From: Deltaproteobacteria bacterium
GTDB taxonomy: Bacteria > Myxococcota > XYA12-FULL-58-9 > JAUUZB01
Assembly (NCBI GenBank): GCA_030590185.1
Contig: JAUUZB010000360.1
Coordinates: forward strand, 1 to 5,469
Reading direction: 5' to 3'
Length of the DNA stretch: 5,469 bases
The notes under the pieces were generated by a model. That model saw only the letters and a list, made by a program, of their open reading frames with translations, ran no database searches and was not told the origin of the DNA. The stretch's first letter is position 1; each line of letters opens with the position of its first letter. Made by a program: the position numbers and the translations under genes. Shown here one piece after another: positions 1-5,469 of this stretch.

Positions 1-324
1 CCCACGGCGTAGTTCACTCTGGCCGCAAAGGTCCCGTCGCCCGCGCCCCCGGCCCCCTGGCCGAGCAGGATGGAGACGGTGTCGCTCGACCTATTCGCCA
101 CGGCGAGGTCGGTGATGCCGTCGGCGTTGAAGTCCCCGGTGGTTACAGAGCGGGGCTCCAGCCCCACGGCGTAATCCACTTTGGTCGCAAAGCTCCCGTC
201 GCCCATACCCCCGGTCCCCTGGCCGAGCAGGATGGAGACGGTGTCGCTGGTGTAATTCGCCACGGCGAGGTCGGTGATGCCGTCGGTATTGAAGTCCCCG
301 GTGGTTACAGATCTGGGTCCTGCC
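1..324 (-). repeat. Two tandem 162-bp coding repeats (54-residue FG-GAP units)
   Basis: Positions 1-162 and 163-324 align without gaps at a period of exactly 162 bp, or 54 codons. A hand alignment gives about 23 mismatches, roughly 86% identity. The best-conserved block covers the calcium-loop codons and the segment encoding DTVSILLGQG. The array may continue past the left edge. On the upstream side it stops near residue 575 of the lipoprotein. Confidence 0.9.
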
Positions 325-2045
325 CCCGCGCCGTGCCCTGATCCCTCGATGAGTCCTTGCGAGCAACCGACCGCCCCGGCCACGGTTGTCGTCGCCTCCG
401 ATTCGCCCTGCTCCACGTCACGGTCGTCACGCGCCCGCACGCGAACGAATGTCTCGCTCGGCTGCCAAAGGGCCCCCGTCGTGTCCCACAAAAAGCGATG
501 GCGCACCCCGCCCTGCTGCGGGATGGAGCCAAGGGGCGCTGTGGCTAGCCCCGAGGTGCCCGAGCTCTGGGGGGCCGGGTACTCGCGGCAAGCATACCAA
601 GTCGCTCCAAAATCCACCGAATACTCCACGTCGACCGAGGCCAAGTCGCTCGCCGCATCGACGAGGCGGTAACGCACGGGCACAATCGTTGGCCCCTGGA
701 GACCGCCAAGAAGGTCAACCATCAGATCAAAAATCACCGGCGCCGCCTTGGGCCGGGTGTCCAGCTCAAAGGGCCCGATGCCCTTCGCCGGGCCGTCAGC
801 CACCTGGTCCGTCGGCGTCAAGCGGAGCTCGGCGTTGGTCAGGCGCACACCGGCCTGGGTGCGATCCCAGCGCAGGCACCGTTCGCCCGCCGTCACCGGC
901 TCCTCCGACAAGTAGGCAGGCACAAAATCGCTGGGCAAAAACCCGCCGGCGCCGATAGCGACCTCTATCGTTACCGTCACCAGTTGCTCATCGAGGTCGC
1001 TGGTTGAATAACAAAAGATAACGTCTTCGTTGTCGACCACGTCGGGGTCGTTGGCCTCAGCGGCCGACGGTGTCACCGAATGGATCGTCACCTCCGGCAG
1101 GCTGTTGATGTTCTCGATGCGAAACGTGCTGTCCCCCTCGGCCACGTTCGATACCGCGCCAAGGGCATCCGCCACCGTCATGGTCAGCGAAGCGGCGGCA
1201 CAGTCGACGTCGAATTCCCGAGAGTCCCACGGAAAGCCCGCCAACTGCCCGGCGGCCGAGGTGTCCATGCTGTCGACCAAATAGGGCAATACAAAGGCAG
1301 GATCGTCGAGGACAAAGCTCATCTCCAGCAGCGGATCCAAACAGGTGACCGTCAGCTCTTCGAGCGCCACGACATCCGCGGCGCTGTCGGCGATGGTCAC
1401 TTCGATTGTGGTATTGCCGGTGGCGACGTCGTCGATTAGACGCAGGCCCGAGAGCACCGGCGCGTCGTTACCGAAATCAAAGTCGTCGGTCATCACGGGC
1501 TCGGCCGCCAGGCCCCCATCATCCTCCGCCGTGATCCAGAGCCGGGCCGCGGCACAATAGGCCAGCTCGCCTTCAACGGCCCCGGGTCGTGGGCCGTTAG
1601 CATCGCTCGCCGTATGGTCTGACGCCAGCCAAACGATGGTGGTCTCGCCGGCAGACAACCCTGCGACGTATTGCAACACGGTCTCGGCTGCGGGTGTCCA
1701 AGTTCCGTCGCCGTCGCAGTCGGCCACAAAGGTCGCGGTCAATGTGATGGCGTCCCCTTCATTCGGATCGCTCACCCGCACCAACAAGGGCACGTCTCCA
1801 GGAGCCCGCCCGCCTGCCGGGCCAATCTGGAGAACAGTCAGGGTCGGCGGCGTCGGTCGCACGAAGAGGCCGGCGCTTTCGTCAACGCAGAGCGAATTAA
1901 AGAGGTCGCAGATCATACCCTCGGGACACTGGTAGGTGGCATCGCAGGATAGCTCGGTGCCCGGCTCTACCGTCAAATTGGGAACGCAGCCGGTGGCCAG
2001 CACCAAGACAAACGCAACGGCCAGCCAAGGGAGTCTTTTCTTCAT
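1..2045 (-). CDS. Large surface lipoprotein with C-terminal FG-GAP/VCBS repeats (3' end beyond window)
   Basis: The reading frame is open from an ATG at 2045 to the left edge, giving 681 residues with no stop; the C-terminus lies outside the window. The N-terminus (MKKRLPWLAVAFVLVLATGC) is a lipoprotein signal peptide: a basic start, a hydrophobic core and a lipobox A-T-G-C with lipidated Cys20. Directly after it, Cys34, 40, 46 and 53 form a C-x5-C-P-x-G-x2-C-x6-C motif common in myxobacterial lipoproteins. Residues about 68-190, 195-312, 316-430 and 434-560 look like beta-sandwich (Ig/cadherin-like) segments; the first contains V-S-D-P-N-E-G-D and an acidic D109-C-D-G-D-G loop, and the last contains VEYSVDFGATW (473-483). 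From about residue 576 there are two FG-GAP/VCBS repeats with calcium-loop patterns at D584-F-N-T-D-G-I-T-D and D638-F-N-A-D-G-I-T-D. In known families such repeats form beta-propeller blades for extracellular binding. The start is supported by a Shine-Dalgarno sequence 6 nt upstream. The ligand is unknown. The gene lies 9 bp after the PEGA-protein gene and is probably co-transcribed with it. Confidence 0.88.
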   Translation of the reverse strand, partial: MKKRLPWLAVAFVLVLATGCVPNLTVEPGTELSCDATYQCPEGMICDLFNSLCVDESAGLFVRPTPPTLTVLQIGPAGGRAPGDVPLLVRVSDPNEGDAITLTATFVADCDGDGTWTPAAETVLQYVAGLSAGETTIVWLASDHTASDANGPRPGAVEGELAYCAAARLWITAEDDGGLAAEPVMTDDFDFGNDAPVLSGLRLIDDVATGNTTIEVTIADSAADVVALEELTVTCLDPLLEMSFVLDDPAFVLPYLVDSMDTSAAGQLAGFPWDSREFDVDCAAASLTMTVADALGAVSNVAEGDSTFRIENINSLPEVTIHSVTPSAAEANDPDVVDNEDVIFCYSTSDLDEQLVTVTIEVAIGAGGFLPSDFVPAYLSEEPVTAGERCLRWDRTQAGVRLTNAELRLTPTDQVADGPAKGIGPFELDTRPKAAPVIFDLMVDLLGGLQGPTIVPVRYRLVDAASDLASVDVEYSVDFGATWYACREYPAPQSSGTSGLATAPLGSIPQQGGVRHRFLWDTTGALWQPSETFVRVRARDDRDVEQGESEATTTVAGAVGCSQGLIEGSGHGAGAGPRSVTTGDFNTDGITDLAVANYTSDTVSILLGQGTGGMGDGSFATKVDYAVGLEPRSVTTGDFNADGITDLAVANRSSDTVSILLGQGAGGAGDGTFAARVNYAV

Positions 2046-2051
2046 CACTCG

Positions 2052-2057
2052 CCCCTA
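2052..2057 (-). promoter_or_regulatory. Shine-Dalgarno of the FG-GAP lipoprotein, overlapping the preceding stop codon
   Basis: On the minus strand the sequence reads TAGGGG, then a 6-nt spacer, then ATG at 2045. The TAG is the stop codon of the upstream PEGA-protein gene, so terminating ribosomes sit on the initiation site of the next gene. This fits translational coupling. The same AGGGGCGAG string precedes the upstream gene's start. Confidence 0.7.
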
Positions 2058-3845
2058 GTCCCAATCGGTGAAAATGGCCGCGATGCCGGTGCCTGCCGCG
2101 AAGACGCCCGCAGCAATCAAAAGAACGTTGGTCGCCATGGCAAAAGCCGTGGCGTTGTTCGCCGCGCTGATGCGTCCATCGGGATCGGTACCGTTTTGCA
2201 CGTGGCGCCAAAACGCGTCTTCGTTGGTCTTGGCAAGAATGGCGAAAACAGCCGCGCCGACACCGCTCGCCGCCGTGCCGCTGGCAAGGGTCCAAAATGC
2301 AATCTTCCGTGGCCTTGCTTCCATCTCCACCCACACCAAGCTGGTGGCGCCCGGCTCGACGAAAATCTCCGAACGCCAATCATAAAAGCCCGGCGCCTTG
2401 ACTCTCAGGGCGTGACGTCCAGGCGGCAGCTCTTTGATGGGCCGCAGCGGTAGCTCACCGCGCGGCTCGTCGTCCAAGAAGATCTGGCCTTGGTGGGCGG
2501 TGGCGGTTACCGCCAGCGTTCCTGGTTCGGTCAACTCGAGACCCAGCAGACGCTTGCCCGACAGGCGTACCGCCGCGAGCAGCTGATCCTCCACGCCCTT
2601 GAACGATTCGGTCACCCGGCTCAGAGCCCGGGGATCGCGCGCGTCGATAATGCGCAGCGAGACGACATGACGGTCACCCACCTTGCCTACGTCACCCACA
2701 ATGAGTTGGTCGACCCCCAAGGCGCCGCCAATCTCCGCTAGGCAGGCGCTGTCGATGCAGTCCAAGGTGTTTTTGGTCGCCTGCATTTCCAACATGGAGG
2801 CAATGTCCGACGGACTGATCACCTTGGTGCCGTCAATGCGTTTGATCTCGGCGGCGAGAACCTCGGTCAGGTTGGTGGCGGTTTCCGCGTCGATACCCAA
2901 CGGCTTGAGCCCCAGCACCGCGAAGGAAACCTCCTCGCCCTCGGGCAGGCTGTAGCGTTTGCCCCCTGCGGCCCCCGCGTCGCCCAGGGTTTCGCGCACC
3001 GTCAACGCCAGACCGGTTCGAATGTCGTCCAGGGTGCGCGCCGTGACGCTCGCGCTGCCGACCCGGCTCGTCGTGGCGACGTCCATCAACGTCAGGGTCA
3101 GGCTATATTCCTCGCCCACCCGTCCAATGGTGCCCGACAACACCAACCGAGCATTGGCGATCTTCGATAGCTCCGCCACGCACGACTCATCGATGCAGCC
3201 CATGCTGCTCAGGACCCGTTGCTGATCGGCCATTTGGTTGATCTCTTGGACGGTCATGACCTCGTAGTCGGCTGCTTCGCTCAGGGCCCGCGCGATCTCG
3301 GCGGACAGCGCCGCGACCTCCTTCGGCGCTACGCCGGTCGCCCTCAACGGGGTGACCAACACCGTGTTCTGAGCACGCCCCAACTCAGCGCCCGAGTCCA
3401 GCGTCGCCGCCATTTCGTTGACCACCGGAGCTTCGTCACCTTGCGACTCGGCGAGATCGGCCTGGGCATCAGGAGCTGCGCCACCGGCGCGGGGTGCCTT
3501 CACCGCGCAGCGTTTCTGGACCAGGCGGCGCTTGACGTAGCCCTCCTCGCCTTTGCCCTCGACCCGCACCCGCACCCACACCCTGCCCACTTCACGAATC
3601 GTCAGTTCGGTACCAACGTCGAAAACCGTCTTGCTGCCTCCGCCCTTGGCTGCGGCATTCACCGGGAGCGAACGTTCCAAGACGCAGACCGCACCGACCG
3701 CCAGCGCCTCCCCGCCGGCCCGAACCTCCACCGACACCCCCAACACGCACGCCAATGCGGCCCCTCCAATCAACCCGCGACTCAGAGCCGCATGGGTCGC
3801 CCGCGACAAGCCCGCCCAACTCGTAATTCCACTGTTTTGGCGCAT
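2055..3845 (-). CDS. Exported PEGA-domain protein with SH3-like domain, two tandem C-I-D-x-x-C domains and C-terminal membrane hairpin
   Basis: This is a 596-residue protein starting with MRQNSG at 3845. An in-frame ATG at 3878 would add 11 residues, but it lacks a well-spaced ribosome binding site, whereas 3845 has GAGGGG 7 nt upstream. A long signal peptide probably ends at V-R-A (residue 43). Residues about 55-111 resemble a bacterial SH3 domain (G-T-E-L-T-I-R then W-V-R-V-R-V then E-G-Y-V). After a low-complexity linker come two related alpha/beta domains at about 161-288 and 307-436. Each has a V-x-x-L-x-x-x-G opening, a helix, a motif C-I-D-E-S-C (217-222) or C-I-D-S-A-C (363-368), and a final G-x-V-G-x-V-G beta segment. 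The fold is reminiscent of TolB-N/CsgG/FlgO-like domains (inference). Residues about 442-509 are a PEGA domain (ending P-G-R-H-A-L-R-V-K-A-P-G-F), a family linked to surface carbohydrate or envelope binding. Two hydrophobic helices at about 514-538 and 566-592 end the protein. The exact function is unknown; it probably acts in the envelope with the coupled downstream lipoprotein. Confidence 0.85.
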   Translation of the reverse strand: MRQNSGITSWAGLSRATHAALSRGLIGGAALACVLGVSVEVRAGGEALAVGAVCVLERSLPVNAAAKGGGSKTVFDVGTELTIREVGRVWVRVRVEGKGEEGYVKRRLVQKRCAVKAPRAGGAAPDAQADLAESQGDEAPVVNEMAATLDSGAELGRAQNTVLVTPLRATGVAPKEVAALSAEIARALSEAADYEVMTVQEINQMADQQRVLSSMGCIDESCVAELSKIANARLVLSGTIGRVGEEYSLTLTLMDVATTSRVGSASVTARTLDDIRTGLALTVRETLGDAGAAGGKRYSLPEGEEVSFAVLGLKPLGIDAETATNLTEVLAAEIKRIDGTKVISPSDIASMLEMQATKNTLDCIDSACLAEIGGALGVDQLIVGDVGKVGDRHVVSLRIIDARDPRALSRVTESFKGVEDQLLAAVRLSGKRLLGLELTEPGTLAVTATAHQGQIFLDDEPRGELPLRPIKELPPGRHALRVKAPGFYDWRSEIFVEPGATSLVWVEMEARPRKIAFWTLASGTAASGVGAAVFAILAKTNEDAFWRHVQNGTDPDGRISAANNATAFAMATNVLLIAAGVFAAGTGIAAIFTDWD

Positions 3846-3852
3846 GCGCTCG

Positions 3853-3862
3853 CCCCTCACCT
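3853..3862 (-). promoter_or_regulatory. Shine-Dalgarno that decides the start of the PEGA-domain protein
   Basis: The minus strand reads AGGTGAGGGG, followed by a 7-nt spacer and ATG at 3845. It lies inside the 11-codon extension that the alternative ATG at 3878 would create, so it favours the shorter protein. Confidence 0.65.
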
Positions 3863-3942
3863 GGAGTTTCCCTCCCATCCTCGCACGACTCTGGCTCGCC
3901 TGCTACCTCAGGCCAACGGCGGGTTAGAGAATGGAGGGCGAG

Positions 3943-5469
3943 CTAGCCGAGATCCTTGGACGAGGCTAATGCCGGCTCCTCCACCGGCTCGATGGTCGGC
4001 CCCTCGGGGGGCTCGGGGGCTGGCGCAGGCGAACCGGCGCTGCCCGTGGCGTATAGGATCTCCGCCTCCTCCTTGGGACCGATCCAGCGCTTGAGAAAAG
4101 CGCCCTGCTCGGAGATTTCGACAAAGGTCATGCCCTTGCCTTTCTCCCCCAGGACCAGCTCGCGGGTCACCCAGGAGCCGCTGTTGATATAAAAGGCGGC
4201 CTCGCCAAAGCGGCCAATGGAATATTCCGCGGTGAGGTTGACGAACTCCGGCCGGTGGGAGTGACCGAACACCACGTAGCGGGCGCCGGTCTTGTCGGCG
4301 ATTTGGGCCGCAGCGTCCCGCAGGTCGTCCTCGACCCGGCAGACCCGCACCTTGGCCAGGGCGTGCATCACCAACATGCCCCCGCCGACAGCCACGAGCG
4401 CGATGGTCCAGCCGGTGGAGCCCCCCAAGAGCGCCCCTACCCCGGTGGCGAGGCCCATGGCCCCGATGATCAAGAAGCGGTCGAGATAAAAGACCCGCGC
4501 CATCTTGAACACCGAATACTCCGCCGGCAGCGCCCGCATCCCCTCGAGCTCGCGCAGGGTGGGGTAACTGTAGCCGGCGTTGACCGCCATGGCCTCGAGG
4601 CGCACCGCGTGGATCGGCGCGACCACGCCGAGACTGCGGCGGCGCTTGCGACCCGCCTCCCCGAGCAGCTCCCACATCGCCGCGAAGTAGACGCGAAACA
4701 GGGTGACCACCTTGCGCGGTCCGCGGGTGAAGGCGTACTTCATCCAGCGGGCGAACCCCCAGGCGTCGACGCCGTGGGTCGAGAAGTCGCCGAGCAGCTC
4801 GGAGAAGTAGGGCATCAGGCGATGGCTCATCGGCGTGGCGATCGCTTCGCCGCGGGCCCGGTCCACCGGCGCAAGGTTATACTCAAAAGAACACATGTCG
4901 TCGTACTGGTGGCCGTGCTCGATGTGGTAACGGCCGGCGCTCGCCTCGAACCAGGGGTGGAACTGCACCGCCTCACCGATCGACTCCTGGTCGAACTCCC
5001 CCTCGAGCTTCTCGCGGCGATGGATCTTGCGCGCCTCATCGACCAGGAACTCGCGCAGGCGGTCGCGCACCTCCTCGAAGTAGAACTCCGCGTCGTGGTT
5101 GCCCTCGAGGATGGTGACCCGATGGCCGTTCAAGATGAAGCGCGCCAGCTCCTTGAACAGGGGTCGGTGGATCTCGAGAATGCGACCGAGCTTCCAGACC
5201 ACCACCTCGGCGGTGTTCCGCATCTTCTCCGGCGCCTCGGGCTCCGGCGCCTCGTCCCCGGACCCGTCCGAGGCGAGCGGCGCATCCTCTGAATCCCGGC
5301 GCAGGGAGACCTTCACGAAGTCGAACATGTCGCCGTTGATCACCAGGTGCCAGGGCCGCGACTGCGTGAGATCCTCGCCGTGGGCGGCCACGAAGCCGGC
5401 GAGCTCGCGGTTCAGAGCCCGGATGTGGTCCGAGAGATATTCCGGGCCGGTGGTGGAGAGATCCTCCCC
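3943..5469 (-). CDS. Calcineurin-like metallophosphoesterase, LpxH-like, with membrane-hairpin insertion (N-terminus beyond window)
   Basis: The frame is open from the right edge to a TAG at 3943, giving 508 visible residues. A GTG at 5391 is not taken as the start, because the frame continues upstream and the expected first metal motif (D-x-H) is missing from the visible part. Counting from the edge, the other motifs of the family are present: I-N-G-D-M-F-D-F (about 45-51), E-G-N-H-D (122-126), E-H-G-H-Q-Y-D (184-190), F-G-H-S-H-R-P (401-407) and Y-I-N-S-G-S-W (427-433). These bind a two-metal centre that hydrolyses phosphoesters; the set is closest to LpxH/UDP-diacylglucosamine-hydrolase-like enzymes, but the substrate cannot be told from sequence. 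Unusual parts are an acidic, proline-rich insert at about 57-84, two adjacent hydrophobic helices at about 329-349 and 353-372 between the H-G-H and G-H-S-H motifs, and a Pro/Glu-rich tail from about 476. The membrane hairpin suggests an inner-membrane-bound enzyme. The gene is co-directional with the next one across a 97-bp gap; a shared operon is possible but unproven. Confidence 0.9.
   Translation of the reverse strand, partial: GEDLSTTGPEYLSDHIRALNRELAGFVAAHGEDLTQSRPWHLVINGDMFDFVKVSLRRDSEDAPLASDGSGDEAPEPEAPEKMRNTAEVVVWKLGRILEIHRPLFKELARFILNGHRVTILEGNHDAEFYFEEVRDRLREFLVDEARKIHRREKLEGEFDQESIGEAVQFHPWFEASAGRYHIEHGHQYDDMCSFEYNLAPVDRARGEAIATPMSHRLMPYFSELLGDFSTHGVDAWGFARWMKYAFTRGPRKVVTLFRVYFAAMWELLGEAGRKRRRSLGVVAPIHAVRLEAMAVNAGYSYPTLRELEGMRALPAEYSVFKMARVFYLDRFLIIGAMGLATGVGALLGGSTGWTIALVAVGGGMLVMHALAKVRVCRVEDDLRDAAAQIADKTGARYVVFGHSHRPEFVNLTAEYSIGRFGEAAFYINSGSWVTRELVLGEKGKGMTFVEISEQGAFLKRWIGPKEEAEILYATGSAGSPAPAPEPPEGPTIEPVEEPALASSKDLG

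Noticed and set aside
3714..3725. Lipobox-like A-L-A-C within the PEGA protein's signal peptide
   Set aside because: The cysteine is followed by ten more hydrophobic or small residues and a good signal peptidase I site (V-R-A), and the -3 to -1 residues are not a typical lipobox.
3876..3878. ATG at 3878 as start of the PEGA-domain protein
   Set aside because: Its only purine-rich stretch (CGAGG) abuts the ATG, too close for a Shine-Dalgarno. The ATG at 3845 has a well-spaced AGGTGAGGGG and gives a more normal signal peptide.
3898..3913. Inverted repeat GCCTG-6 nt-CAGGC in the gap as a terminator
   Set aside because: The stem is only 5 bp and no T-run follows on the minus strand, so it does not look like an intrinsic terminator.
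3900..3918. Sigma-54-like or sigma-70-like promoter in the 97-bp gap (TTGGCC...TAGCA)
   Set aside because: The GG-to-GC spacing is 9 rather than 10 bases, and the best -35/-10 pair (TTGGCC, CAGAGT) matches the consensus poorly.
3219..4094. Plus-strand open frame of 291 codons spanning the gap between the two upstream genes
   Set aside because: It is antisense to the PEGA protein's N-terminal half and the phosphoesterase tail, is compositionally odd (Arg, Pro and His rich) and has no domain. It is a GC-driven shadow.
4255..5292. Long plus-strand open frame of 345 codons opposite the metallophosphoesterase
   Set aside because: The minus-strand frame carries several metallophosphoesterase motifs; the plus-strand translation has no recognisable domain and is rich in His, Arg, Val and Leu, as expected from the antisense of GC-rich coding DNA.
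5389..5391. GTG as start codon of the metallophosphoesterase
   Set aside because: The frame stays open for 26 codons up to the window edge, and the first metal-binding motif expected upstream is not in the visible part, so the true start lies outside.

Overview
The window is GC-rich and encodes three genes, all on the minus strand, so they are transcribed from the right edge toward the left. The style of the proteins suggests a Myxococcota / delta-proteobacterial-type genome. The pointers are a lipoprotein with a C-x5-C-P-x-G-x2-C-x6-C motif right after its lipid-anchor cysteine, a PEGA-domain envelope protein, and FG-GAP repeat proteins. This taxonomic placement is an inference from protein style, not a database result.

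Layout in reading order: (1) 5469-3943, a calcineurin-like metallophosphoesterase of the LpxH-like type, truncated at its N-terminus by the window edge, with a predicted two-helix membrane hairpin inserted between two metal-binding motifs; (2) a 97-bp gap, 3942-3846, with a clear ribosome binding site but no convincing promoter or terminator; (3) 3845-2055, a complete exported 596-residue protein with an SH3-like domain, two tandem alpha/beta domains that each carry a C-I-D-x-x-C motif, a PEGA domain and a C-terminal membrane hairpin; (4) a 9-bp gap, then 2045-1, a large lipoprotein of at least 681 residues with several beta-sandwich-like segments and FG-GAP/VCBS repeats that run off the left edge.

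The last two genes look translationally coupled: the stop codon of the first forms part of the Shine-Dalgarno sequence of the second. Both are predicted envelope proteins, so they may act together at the cell surface. The phosphoesterase is separated by a larger gap and its link to them is only positional. I see no RNA gene, CRISPR array, mobile element or origin. No stretch longer than about 100 bases lacks a gene.
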